Positions 29,573-38,383 of a stretch of DNA of 64,000 nt are shown one piece after another. The stretch's first letter is position 1. Each line of letters begins with the position of its first letter. The notes under the pieces are model-generated. The model did no database searches, was not told the DNA's origin, and worked only from the letters and a program-made list of their open reading frames with translations. The position numbers and the translations under genes were made by a program. This DNA comes from Streptomyces oceani. Lineage in GTDB: Bacteria; Actinomycetota; Actinomycetes; Streptomycetales; Streptomycetaceae. Location: NCBI RefSeq assembly GCF_001751245.1, contig NZ_LJGU01000130.1, positions 27,953-91,952 on the forward strand, in the 5' to 3' direction.

Positions 29573-31194
29573 TCGGCGGTCCACCAGGCCGTAGTGTCGC
29601 CCGGTAGCACGTCGCCACCGTCGTACGAGCCACTGGCCAGCAGCAGCCGCCCCGGATCGACCGGCAACCGGGCAGGACCGTCGGTGGTGTTGGCGACGCA
29701 CAGCAACGCGCCGCGGCGGAAGGCCAACACTCCCTCGGACGCGTCCAGCCACCGCACCGCGTCACCCGCCCCCAGGTCGGGATGCTCGCGGCGGATACGC
29801 AGCGCCGCACGATACAGCTCCAGGGTGGAGCCCGGGTCACCGGTCTGCGCCGCCACGCTGAGGGCGCCCCACTCGGGCGGCTGCGGCAGCCAACTGCCCG
29901 CGCTTCCGAAACCGTACGACGGTCCCTGCGTGCTCCACGGCAGGGGAACCCGGCAACCGTCCCGCAGTCCGTCCTGACCGTCCTGCTTGAAGAACGACGG
30001 GTCCTGGCGCACCTCGTCCGGCAGCTCTGTCACCTCGGGCAGGCCGAGTTCCTCGCCCTGGTAGACGTACGCGCTGCCGGGCAGTGCGAGCATCAGCAGG
30101 GTCGCCGCGCGGGCCCGGTCGAGACCGCCGAAGCGGGTGCGGTGGCGCACGACGTCGTGGTTGGACAGCACCCAGGTGCTGGGGGCGGCCACCGGGCGCG
30201 TGGTCTCCAGCGACTCGTCGATGACCTGACGCAGCGCGCCAGCGTCCCACGGGGTGTCGAGGTAGTGGAAGTTGAACGCCTGGTGCAACTCGTCCTGGCG
30301 CAGATAGAGCGCCGTACGCTCCGCGTTGGGTGTCCATGCCTCGGCGACGGCGATCCGGTCGCTGTCGTACTCCTCGAGGACCTGCCGCCAGGAGCGGTAG
30401 ATCTCGTGCACTCCGTCCTGGTCGAAGAACGGCAGCCGTTGCTTGCCGAGCAGCCGCAGCTGCTCGCCGTGGCCCATGTTCGGCAGGCCCGCCGCCTTGA
30501 CAAGACCGTGCGCGACGTCCACGCGGAAGCCGTCGACGCCCTTGTCCAGCCAGAAGCGCAGCACCGTGCGGAACTCGTCCCGCACGGCCGGACTGTCCCA
30601 GTTGAAGTCAGGCTGCTCGGGTGCGAACAGGTGGAGATACCACTCGCCGTGCGTGCCGTCGGGGTTCTTACTGCGGGTCCAGGCCGGCCCGCCGAACACG
30701 GACTCCCAGTCGTTGGGGGGCTCCTCACCATGCTCGCCCAGGCCGGCGCGGAAGTGGAAGCGTTCGCGGCACGGAGAACCAGGCCCTTCCAGCAGCGCGC
30801 GCTGGAACCATTCGTGCTGCTCGGAGGCGTGGTTCGGCACGACGTCCACGATCACCCGCAGCCCCAGCTCATGGGCGTCGAGAAGGAGTTGCTCGGCGTC
30901 CTCGATCGCTCCGAACATCGGGTCGATGGTCCGATAGTCGGCCACATCATATCCGGCGTCGGCCTGTGGCGAGGCGTAGAACGGACTCAGCCAGACCGCG
31001 TCGACACCCAACTCGGCGAGATGGGGTAGTCGCGCGCGAACACCCGCGAGGTCTCCCATGCCGTCGCCGTTGCCGTCCGCGAAGGAGCGAGGGTAGATCT
31101 GGTAGATGACGGCGTCACGCCACCACTGTGCCCCGGTGTCCGAGAGTCGCTCGGGCTCGGAGGAGGAGTGCCGGCCTGTGTGGTGCTGGGTCAT
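29569..31194 (-). CDS. aglA: GH13 alpha-glucosidase
   Basis: 541 residues with no signal peptide, so cytoplasmic. The GH13 barrel begins at WWRDAVIYQIYPRSF. The catalytic residues are Asp226 (GFRVDVAHG), Glu285 (VAEAW) and Asp347 (LSNHDVV). The QIYPRSF and DVVPNH motifs fit exo-acting alpha-glucosidases. It should hydrolyse maltose and short maltodextrins imported by MalEFG. It is 111 bp downstream of malG and overlaps the following lacI-type gene by 4 bp. The symbol follows the Streptomyces locus of the same order. Confidence 0.9.
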   Translation of the reverse strand: MTQHHTGRHSSSEPERLSDTGAQWWRDAVIYQIYPRSFADGNGDGMGDLAGVRARLPHLAELGVDAVWLSPFYASPQADAGYDVADYRTIDPMFGAIEDAEQLLLDAHELGLRVIVDVVPNHASEQHEWFQRALLEGPGSPCRERFHFRAGLGEHGEEPPNDWESVFGGPAWTRSKNPDGTHGEWYLHLFAPEQPDFNWDSPAVRDEFRTVLRFWLDKGVDGFRVDVAHGLVKAAGLPNMGHGEQLRLLGKQRLPFFDQDGVHEIYRSWRQVLEEYDSDRIAVAEAWTPNAERTALYLRQDELHQAFNFHYLDTPWDAGALRQVIDESLETTRPVAAPSTWVLSNHDVVRHRTRFGGLDRARAATLLMLALPGSAYVYQGEELGLPEVTELPDEVRQDPSFFKQDGQDGLRDGCRVPLPWSTQGPSYGFGSAGSWLPQPPEWGALSVAAQTGDPGSTLELYRAALRIRREHPDLGAGDAVRWLDASEGVLAFRRGALLCVANTTDGPARLPVDPGRLLLASGSYDGGDVLPGDTTAWWTAE

Positions 31195-31305
31195 GGTTTC
31201 CCTGTGGTCGAGGACTGTGGGCTGTCCTGCCGGACCAGGTGTGGCCCGGGGGCGTGGCGAGCGCGAGGTCGTATCGGGGGTGTGGCGGGGCTGGGTTGGT
31301 GGTGG

Positions 31306-32142
31306 TCATGACTTGACCGCGCCGGCGGTCATACCGGACACCAGATGTCGCTGGGCGAAGCCGAAGACAATCGCTGCCGGCACCGCGATGATCACGGCGG
31401 CGGCGGTCATCGAACCCCAGTCGGCGCCATAGCGGTTGACGAAGGTCTGTAGGCCACCGGCGAGGGTGAGGTTCTCCTCCCCCGTCATGAAGGCGGTGGC
31501 GTACGCGACCTCGGCCCAGGCGGTGACGAAGGTGTAGAAGCCCGTGACCGCCAGGCCGGGCTTCGCCAACGGCATGATGAGCCGCCAGAAGGTGCCGAAC
31601 GGACTGAGTCCATCGACCCGCCCCGACTCGTCGATGGATATCGGGACGGTGTCGAAGAAGCCCTTCATCATCCAGGCGCAGAAGGGCACCGCCACCGTGA
31701 GGTATGTGACGATCAACCCGACTGGCTGGTTGAGCAACCCGAGCCGCGCCATGGTGTTGTACAGCGGCACGATCAGCACCGCCATGGGAAACATCTGGGT
31801 GATCAGCAGCACCCACATGAGGGGACGCATGCCCGGGAACCGGAAGCGACTGAGTGCGTACCCCGTGGTGGAGGCGATGAACACGCCGATGAGGGTGGTT
31901 CCCAGCACGACGATCAGCGAATTGCCGAACCAGTCCAGGAAGTGTGTGTCCGCCAGCACGTGATCGTAGTTGCTGAGCGTGAACTCCCGGACCAGCGCCG
32001 TGGAGAAAGCCTCGCTGTCCGGCTTGAAGGAGGTCACCAGCAACCACAGTGGCGGGAACAGCGCCACGACCGTGCCGAGCAGCAGGCCGGTGTGCAGGCC
32101 GACGGACGCGGCCCTGCCACGCTTCTGGGTACGCATCGTCAC
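31306..32142 (-). CDS. malG: maltose/maltodextrin ABC permease MalG
   Basis: About 278 residues with six predicted membrane segments. The EAA loop is present in the form ESGRVDGLSPFGTFWRLIMP before PLAKPGLAVTG; it docks the ATPase, which is not encoded here. In Streptomyces the shared ATPase MsiK is encoded elsewhere. GTG 32142 overlaps the malF stop (GTGA); ATG 32136 two codons later is an equal candidate. Confidence 0.9.
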   Translation of the reverse strand: MTMRTQKRGRAASVGLHTGLLLGTVVALFPPLWLLVTSFKPDSEAFSTALVREFTLSNYDHVLADTHFLDWFGNSLIVVLGTTLIGVFIASTTGYALSRFRFPGMRPLMWVLLITQMFPMAVLIVPLYNTMARLGLLNQPVGLIVTYLTVAVPFCAWMMKGFFDTVPISIDESGRVDGLSPFGTFWRLIMPLAKPGLAVTGFYTFVTAWAEVAYATAFMTGEENLTLAGGLQTFVNRYGADWGSMTAAAVIIAVPAAIVFGFAQRHLVSGMTAGAVKS

Positions 32143-33188
32143 CACACCTCTCCCTGCTTGCGCAGTGCGCGTCGGTAGATCAACGTGAACAGCGAGAGCA
32201 GCAGCAGGATGAGCACGCCCCAGGCCGCGGACGTGGCGAAGTCACGTGGGCTGTTCACGAACGAGAGTCGGAAGGCGTACGTCACCAGGATCTCGGTGGA
32301 GTCGCCCGGACCGCCCCTGGTGAGGAGGTAGATCACCGGGAACATGTTGAAGGTCCAGATGGTGCTGAGCAGGATCACCGTGCTGCTGACCGAACGAACC
32401 CCGGGCAGCGTGATGTTGACGAACCGCTGCCAGGCGTTCGCGCCGTCCATCTCGGCGGCCTCGTGCAGCTCGTCCGGTATGGACTGCAGTGCACCGAGCA
32501 TGGCGACGATCATGAACGGCACGCCCAGCCACACGTTCACGATGATGACCGCGAGCTTCGCCCAGGTCGGGTCGCTCAGCCAGGAGACGCCCTCGACTCC
32601 GCCACCGTCGAGCACCTTGTTGAGGATGCCGTACTTCTCGTTGAAGAGCATCTTCCAGGCGAAGACGGAGACGAACGCCGGAATCCCCCACGGCACGATC
32701 ATCGCGATCCGGTAGAAGGAGCGGCCCTTGACCTGGCGGTTGAGCATGTTGGCCAGCGTCAGGCCGATCAGGAAGGTGACGCTGACACAACCGACCGTCC
32801 AGAGCGCCGTCCAGCCGAGCCGGTCCCAGAAGACACTGTCGCCGAGGATGTCGGCGTAGTTCTCCAGTCCGACGAACTGGTACGTCGCCGGTATCTCGTT
32901 GACCCCGATGGTCCGGGACACGTTGGACTCGTCGGCGTCGGTGAGCGACAGGAAAATGCCGCGCCCCAGCGGATATCCGATGATCACGGCGATGACCAGC
33001 ACCACCGGGGCGATCATGGCCCAGGCGTACCAGTGCCGACTGAACAGCGTGGTCAGGCCACGGGCCGAGCGTCGGCTCGGCCGTCCGTCACGGGGGTCTC
33101 CCTGCTTCGCCAACCGGCGCCGGCCGCGGGCGGAGTTGTCGTCTCCGCCCACGGCCTCGGCTACCGGCTGGCCGGTGTCCACAGACAT
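32139..33188 (-). CDS. malF: maltose/maltodextrin ABC permease MalF
   Basis: About 349 residues with a long polar N-terminal tail and six membrane segments. The EAA loop reads EAAEMDGANAWQRFVNITLP. It pairs with MalG to form the membrane channel for maltodextrins delivered by MalE. ATG 33188 (MSVDTGQP) lies 13 bp after the malE stop. The downstream overlap with malG indicates coupled translation. Confidence 0.9.
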   Translation of the reverse strand: MSVDTGQPVAEAVGGDDNSARGRRRLAKQGDPRDGRPSRRSARGLTTLFSRHWYAWAMIAPVVLVIAVIIGYPLGRGIFLSLTDADESNVSRTIGVNEIPATYQFVGLENYADILGDSVFWDRLGWTALWTVGCVSVTFLIGLTLANMLNRQVKGRSFYRIAMIVPWGIPAFVSVFAWKMLFNEKYGILNKVLDGGGVEGVSWLSDPTWAKLAVIIVNVWLGVPFMIVAMLGALQSIPDELHEAAEMDGANAWQRFVNITLPGVRSVSSTVILLSTIWTFNMFPVIYLLTRGGPGDSTEILVTYAFRLSFVNSPRDFATSAAWGVLILLLLSLFTLIYRRALRKQGEVW

Positions 33189-33201
33189 GCCTCGGCAACC
33201 C

Positions 33202-34476
33202 TTACCTGTAGTCCTCAAGCAGCTTGCGGAACTCGGCACCGACCTTGCCGGCGGCCTTCTCCGGGTCCTTTCCGTTGAAGAGCACCTCGTTCATCTCAAC
33301 CCGGATGGGCTCGAAGAGCGAGTTGGTCTCCGGGATCCACGGGCGCGGGTGGGCCTTCTCCACCGCGGGCTTGAAGAACTGCACCATCTTGTTGTCCTTG
33401 ACCGCCGGCTCCTCGTAGACCGACTTCCGGGTCGGCAGCAGGCTCAGCTCCTCGGTGGTCCGCTTCTGCACCTCGGGCGAACTCATGTACCGAGCGAAGG
33501 CGTGGGAGGCGTCGAGGTTGTCGGAACCGGCGAACACCGAGAGGTTCCAGCCGCCCTGGGGCGCCGCCTGCGCCTTGCTCCCGGCTGGCACGGGTGCGAC
33601 GCCCAGGTTGTTCTCGTCCTTGAACGCCTTGCCCTCCAGGGCACCCGCGATGTCCCAGGGTCCGTCCACGATCATGGCGACATCGCCGTCCTTGAACGCC
33701 TTGAGGCCGTTCTCCTGGCCGTTGGTGGCGTCGCTGACGGCGGCCTTGGAGTCGAGCAGGTCCTTCATCGCGGCGAACGCCTTGGCGCCGGGGCCGTCGT
33801 CGACGGTGACCTTCTTGGACTTGACGTCCACCATCGTGCCGCCCTCACCGTAGAGATACGGCAGGAACCAGTACGGATCGTCGCCACGCAGGTAGAGGCC
33901 GGTGGCGCCGCTCTTCTGCTTGATCTTCTTAGCGGCGGTCTTCATCTCCCCGAGGGTGCTCGGCACCTCGACGCCGGCCTCCTTGAGCAGTCGTTTGTTG
34001 TAGAAGAGCGCGAGCGTGTCGGTCACCTGCGGCACCGCGTAGGTCTTGCCCTCGAACTTCGTGCTGCTCGCGGCGGCCTTGAGGTAGTCGTCCTGGTTCT
34101 GCAGCGCTGGCGTGCCGTCCAGCGGAGCGAGATAGCCGAGATTGGCGAAGTCGGCGACCCAGGCCACCTCGGTGCGCATCACGTCAGGTGCGCCACCCGA
34201 CTCTCCACCGCCGGCGGCGTTCTTGAACTTGGCGTTGGCATCGCCGAAGTTGACGTGCTGGTACTTCACGTCGACCTTCGGATGCTTCTTCTCGAAGTCC
34301 TCGGCGATCTTCTTGTAGGTGCCCTTCTCCGCGTCGTTCGAAGTGTCCCAGTACGTGACGGTGCCGCTGATCTCACCGTCCGAGCCCTGGCCTCCACCGC
34401 CGTCGTCGCCGCCACAAGCCGTCGCCGCCAGCGCGAGCGCCGCCACCAGCGAAGTGACCCCTATGCCACGCCGCAT
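33202..34476 (-). CDS. malE: maltose/maltodextrin-binding lipoprotein MalE
   Basis: 424 residues. A signal peptide ends in a lipobox (ALAATAC), so the protein is anchored outside the membrane. The body is a family 1 solute-binding protein with VTYWDTSN at the start and the YAVPQVTDTLALFYNK segment near residue 150. It captures maltose/maltodextrin for MalFG. ATG 34476 follows AGGAGG by 7 bp. Upstream TTGC/GCAA repeats suggest LacI-type (MalR) repression. Confidence 0.9.
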   Translation of the reverse strand: MRRGIGVTSLVAALALAATACGGDDGGGGQGSDGEISGTVTYWDTSNDAEKGTYKKIAEDFEKKHPKVDVKYQHVNFGDANAKFKNAAGGGESGGAPDVMRTEVAWVADFANLGYLAPLDGTPALQNQDDYLKAAASSTKFEGKTYAVPQVTDTLALFYNKRLLKEAGVEVPSTLGEMKTAAKKIKQKSGATGLYLRGDDPYWFLPYLYGEGGTMVDVKSKKVTVDDGPGAKAFAAMKDLLDSKAAVSDATNGQENGLKAFKDGDVAMIVDGPWDIAGALEGKAFKDENNLGVAPVPAGSKAQAAPQGGWNLSVFAGSDNLDASHAFARYMSSPEVQKRTTEELSLLPTRKSVYEEPAVKDNKMVQFFKPAVEKAHPRPWIPETNSLFEPIRVEMNEVLFNGKDPEKAAGKVGAEFRKLLEDYR

Positions 34477-34544
34477 GTCTGATCCTCCTGAAATGGTCCG
34501 CGGCACCAGCGAGGCGCCCGATTGCCGAGGAACGTAGCAACGAT

Positions 34545-34582
34545 GCAAGGAAGAAGAAAGACCTTGCGGCAACTTTCAGCAA
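34545..34582. promoter_or_regulatory. malE / orphan binding protein operator region
   Basis: GCAAGG (34545-34550) and CCTTGC (34562-34567) form an inverted repeat with an 11-bp spacer. Next to it, TTGCTGAAAGTTGC is read on the - strand at 34582-34569. TACGTT (34536-34531, - strand) is a possible malE -10. The cluster fits a MalR-type operator at the divergent promoters. Confidence 0.6.
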
Positions 34583-34643
34583 TTCGAGGGCGCTGGCAGT
34601 CGAAGGCTTCCGCAACTCCTTGCCGCGCGCTAGGTTTCCGGCC

Positions 34644-35924
34644 ATGAAGCGAGCCACGTCGGCCATCGCGCTGGCGCTCGGCGTCGTCCTGACGGTCTCC
34701 GCCTGCGGGGCCTTTCGCGACGACACGTCCGGGCCCACGGCCGTGTCCGGCACCGTCACCTGGTGGGACACCGCGAACGAGAGTGAGGAGCCGGTCTTCA
34801 AGGAGTTGGTCGCGGCGTTCGAGAGCGAGTACCGGAACGTCGACGTCAAGCGTCGGAGCGTGCCGTTCTCCGAAGCCCAACAGCGGTACAGCGATGCGGC
34901 GCGCGGAGGGGACGCGCCGGATGTGCTGCGTGCGGACGTGGGATGGGTCACGGGCCTGGCAGAACGGGGCTGGCTCGCCGACCTCTCCGATACCCCCGCG
35001 GTGCGGGACAAGGACGACTTCCTGTCACACACCACCGGTGCGAGCTTCCAGGGCGCCAGGGTGTACGGCGTACCACAGGTCACCGACACCCTGGCGCTGA
35101 TGTACAACCGGAAGTTGTTCCGTGCCGCCGGCGTCCGGCAGGCGCCCTCCGACTGGGGGGAACTCAGGAAGGCCGCCCTCCGGGTCAGCGCGCACACGGA
35201 CGCGAGGGGCATCGCGCTCAACACGGATCCGTACTACGCACTTCCGTTCCTTTACGGTGAACGCAGCGCCATGGTCGACCACCGCTCCGAGAGCGTCACG
35301 GTCGCTGCCGACGCATCCGTACAAGGGGCCGCCACCGCCGCCGAGTTGGTCACCTCCGGTGCCGCCCTTCGTCCCCCGGCGGACGGCACGGCGTACGCCG
35401 CGATGCAGGACGCGTTCAAGAACGGCGAGGTGGCGATGATGATCAACGGCCCCTGGTCGACCGCCGACACCTTCTCCGGCAGCGCCTTCCGGGAGCGCGA
35501 GAACCTGGGTATCGCCCCGATACCAGCGGGCTCCACGGGCAGCGCGGGCGCGCCCGCCGGCGGTCACAGTCTCGTGGTGTCCGAGGACGCTCAAGACCCG
35601 GAGGCTGCCCAGCACTTCGTGCGCTTCATGACGGAGACCGGACAGCAGGAACGGGTCGCGAAGAAGCTCGGGCTGTTGCCCACGCGGAAGAGCGCGTACA
35701 GCGAGCAGGTCCTCGCCGATCCGGTACGCAGCGCCTTCCATCTCGCCCTCACCAAGGCGAAGCCACGCCGGCCACTACCCCGAAGCGCCGCCATGTTCAC
35801 CGCGTTCGAGCCCTCCTGGGAGGCCATCCTGCGCGGCGAGACCAGCCCTCGCGCCGGGCTGCGCGACACCGCGCGCGAGTGGCGGCGGGAGAGGCTACTG
35901 CCCGGGTACCACTTCCCCGGCTGA
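34644..35924 (+). CDS. second MalE-like sugar-binding lipoprotein, no permease of its own
   Basis: 426 residues. Its lipobox is TVSAC. The fold and several blocks are shared with MalE (VTWWDTAN, VYGVPQVTDTLALMYNRKL, FLYGE), but overall it is clearly diverged. It is transcribed away from malE and toward the LacI-type gene at 36002. No permease or ATPase genes accompany it, so it may hand an alternative alpha-glucan to MalFG or sense a ligand. The ATG at 34644 has only a weak TAGG upstream. A GCAACTCCTTGCC element at 34612-34624, near the start, again suggests MalR-type control. Confidence 0.88.
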   Translation: MKRATSAIALALGVVLTVSACGAFRDDTSGPTAVSGTVTWWDTANESEEPVFKELVAAFESEYRNVDVKRRSVPFSEAQQRYSDAARGGDAPDVLRADVGWVTGLAERGWLADLSDTPAVRDKDDFLSHTTGASFQGARVYGVPQVTDTLALMYNRKLFRAAGVRQAPSDWGELRKAALRVSAHTDARGIALNTDPYYALPFLYGERSAMVDHRSESVTVAADASVQGAATAAELVTSGAALRPPADGTAYAAMQDAFKNGEVAMMINGPWSTADTFSGSAFRERENLGIAPIPAGSTGSAGAPAGGHSLVVSEDAQDPEAAQHFVRFMTETGQQERVAKKLGLLPTRKSAYSEQVLADPVRSAFHLALTKAKPRRPLPRSAAMFTAFEPSWEAILRGETSPRAGLRDTAREWRRERLLPGYHFPG

Positions 35925-36001
35925 CCACCCGCCGTGTTGGCGCACGGTGCCCGCCGCTACGCGCTGTGCAGCCAGCCCGGCTACCGGTAGGCTTGCCGAG
36001 C

Positions 36002-37024
36002 GTGACCGCACGACTAACCGACATAGCGGCTCAGGCTGGCGTCAGTGAGGCCACCGTCAGCCGGGTGCTGAACGGTCGGCCCGGTGTCTCCGCCAACACC
36101 CGCGAGTCCGTCCTCGCCGCGCTCGACGTGCTCGGATACGAGCGGCCCGTTCGCCTGCGGCAGCGCAGCGCCGGCCTGATCGGACTGATCACTCCCGAGC
36201 TGGAGAACCCGATCTTCCCCGCCTTCGCCCAGGTCATCGCCCAGGGGTTGACCCGGCAGGGCTACACCCCGGTGCTGGCCACGCAGACTCCCGGCGGCTC
36301 CACCGAGGACGAACTGACGGAGATGCTGGTGGAGCGTTCGGTCACCGGCATCATCTACGTCTCGGGGCTGCACGCCGACACCACGGCGGACACCGCGCGC
36401 TACGACCGGCTGCGCACCCAGGGCGTGCCGTTCGTCCTGGTGGGCGGCTACTCGCCACATGTGAGTGCGCCGTTCGTGTCCCCCGACGACCGAGCGGCGA
36501 TGCGACTGGCCATCACCCACCTGGCCTCGCTGGGCCACCGCGCGATCGGCCTGGCGCTGGGCCCCGAGCGCTTCGTCCCGGTGCGACGGAAGACCGAGGG
36601 CTTTTTGGAGTCCATGACGGAGGAACTGGAGATGCCAGAGGAGGAGGCCCGGCAACTCGTACAGCACTCGCTCTTCACCCTGGAAGGGGGCCAGGCCGCC
36701 ACCGCGGAACTCCTCGCCCGGGGCTGTACGGCCGTGATCTGCGCCAGCGACATGATGGCTCTCGGCGCGATCCGCGCGGCCCGCGAGCGCGGTCTGTCCG
36801 TGCCCCGCGACATGTCCGTCGTCGGCTTCGACGACTCACCCCTGATCGCCTTCACGGACCCGCCGCTGTCCACCATCCGACAGCCGGTGACGGCGATGGG
36901 GCAGGCGGCGGTTCGTACGTTGCTGGAGGAGTTGGCTGGCACCCCGGCGCCGCACAGCGAGTTCGTGTTCGTGCCGGAACTGGTCGTGCGCGGTTCCACC
37001 GCCTCCGCACCACGCCAGGACTAG
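36002..37024 (+). CDS. malR: LacI-family repressor, probable MalR
   Basis: 340 residues from GTG 36002. The DNA-binding helices are LTDIAAQAGVSEATVSRVLN. The ligand domain has NPIFPAFAQ and the C-terminal PLSTIRQPV block. In Streptomyces, malR lies beside and divergent from malEFG and represses it until maltose-type inducers appear. Here the second binding protein gene has come between. It is closely related to the regulator at 28556-29572. Which of the two is the true MalR orthologue is inferred from position. Confidence 0.88.
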   Translation: MTARLTDIAAQAGVSEATVSRVLNGRPGVSANTRESVLAALDVLGYERPVRLRQRSAGLIGLITPELENPIFPAFAQVIAQGLTRQGYTPVLATQTPGGSTEDELTEMLVERSVTGIIYVSGLHADTTADTARYDRLRTQGVPFVLVGGYSPHVSAPFVSPDDRAAMRLAITHLASLGHRAIGLALGPERFVPVRRKTEGFLESMTEELEMPEEEARQLVQHSLFTLEGGQAATAELLARGCTAVICASDMMALGAIRAARERGLSVPRDMSVVGFDDSPLIAFTDPPLSTIRQPVTAMGQAAVRTLLEELAGTPAPHSEFVFVPELVVRGSTASAPRQD

Positions 37025-37039
37025 GCCGTGTCGTTCGGA
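37024..37039. repeat. 16-bp intergenic repeat, copy 1
   Basis: GGCCGTGTCGTTCGGA, beginning at the last base of the malR stop codon. An identical copy is at 41508-41523. Confidence 0.6.
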
Positions 37040-37216
37040 CCTTCGTGGATCAGGGAGTCGGGTCGGGTGTCGGGGCTTACCCAGGCCGGAGGCCGGGGGG
37101 ACACAACCGACGACGCGGCCTAGGGGTTCGGTCCTCCGGAGGGGGTACGGGACCTACCGAGGGACCCGACCCGGGGATGATCGTGCGGGCGCTGACGTCT
37201 GGCAGACTATCCCTTC

Positions 37217-38383
37217 ATGGGGGCACCGACTGCGAGGACGAAGACCACCAGCTCGCCGCCCGCGGCCACCCCGCATCGGGGGGAAACGCGCGGGACCGAC
37301 CTGGCGAGCCGGTTCAGCGCCCTGCTCGAAAGCGGGAAGCGCACTCCTCGCAAGCCGCGCATCTGGTTCGAGATCATCCTGATTGCGGTCAGCTACTGGG
37401 TCTACTCCATGATCCGGAACGCCGTGCCCGAACAGCGGCGCTCCGCGCTTCGTAACGCGGACTGGATCTGGGACATCGAGCAGGCGCTCGGCATCGCCGT
37501 GGAGCAGTCCATCAACCACACGATCAACAGCGTGACCTGGCTGATCATGTCGTTGAACTACTACTACGCCACGCTGCACTTCGTCGTCACCATCGGCGTG
37601 TTCGTCTGGCTCTACCGCAGCCACCCGGGACGGTACGGCGCGGCGCGGACCGTCCTCTTCACGACCACCGGCGCGGCCCTCCTCGGCTACTACCTCTTCC
37701 CGCTCGCTCCGCCTCGCCTGATGCAGGGCGTCGACTTCATCGACACCGTGCAGGTGCACCAGACTCTCGGATCGACGGCCTCGGGCAACCTCGCCGACAT
37801 GTCGAACCAGTACGCCGCGATGCCGTCCATGCATGTCGGCTGGTCGGTGTGGTGCGGCATCGTCATCGCCACCATGGCCAAGCCGTTGTGGGGCAAACTG
37901 CTCGGCGCGCTCTACCCGCTGGCCACCCTGTTCGTCATCGTGGCGACGGCCAACCACTTCTGGCTGGACGCGGTGGGCGGCCTGCTCTGTCTCGGGTTCG
38001 GCTTCGGCGTGGTGCGGTGGTGGTACGGGCGGTGGCCGCACCGGATGCCCCGCCAGGTGAGCGCGAGTTCGACTTCGGAGAGTTCCGCCCAGCAGCCCTC
38101 GGACGTCCACACGCCGAAGGTCGAGCCGGGCGAGCAGTCGCCGGCCGAGCGAGCGGACCGTACGGCCACCACCCATGGCACGGGCACGGCGGCCACCCTG
38201 ACGTCGATGGCCACCGCGACCGGCACGGCCACCATCGAGCGCGCGGCATCGTCGGAACCCACTCCCAAGACGGAACCCACTCCCAAGACGGAGGCCGGAA
38301 CCGAGACAACCAGACCAGCCGCGCCAACCGGACCAGCGCACTCCACGGCCAAGCCGGCCACCCCGGCACCTCAGGAGCCGTAG
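37217..38383 (+). CDS. PAP2-superfamily (AUR1-like) membrane phosphatase/transferase
   Basis: 388 residues with about six membrane segments between residues 50 and 270. The phosphatase signature halves are MPSMHVGWS (His206) and NHFWLD (His247, Asp251), as in the PAP2_3/AUR1-like group acting on phospholipid or polyprenyl-phosphate head groups. After residue about 275 a Thr/Ala/Pro-rich tail, including a duplicated EPTPKT unit, extends the protein. The 3' end overlaps the convergent glnE by 13 bp. The substrate is unknown. Confidence 0.8.
   Translation: MGAPTARTKTTSSPPAATPHRGETRGTDLASRFSALLESGKRTPRKPRIWFEIILIAVSYWVYSMIRNAVPEQRRSALRNADWIWDIEQALGIAVEQSINHTINSVTWLIMSLNYYYATLHFVVTIGVFVWLYRSHPGRYGAARTVLFTTTGAALLGYYLFPLAPPRLMQGVDFIDTVQVHQTLGSTASGNLADMSNQYAAMPSMHVGWSVWCGIVIATMAKPLWGKLLGALYPLATLFVIVATANHFWLDAVGGLLCLGFGFGVVRWWYGRWPHRMPRQVSASSTSESSAQQPSDVHTPKVEPGEQSPAERADRTATTHGTGTAATLTSMATATGTATIERAASSEPTPKTEPTPKTEAGTETTRPAAPTGPAHSTAKPATPAPQEP
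38253..38288 (+). repeat. 18-bp perfect tandem duplication inside the PAP2 gene
   Basis: CGGAACCCACTCCCAAGA is repeated exactly once in tandem. It keeps the frame and duplicates six residues in the low-complexity tail, so copy number could vary between strains. Confidence 0.8.
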
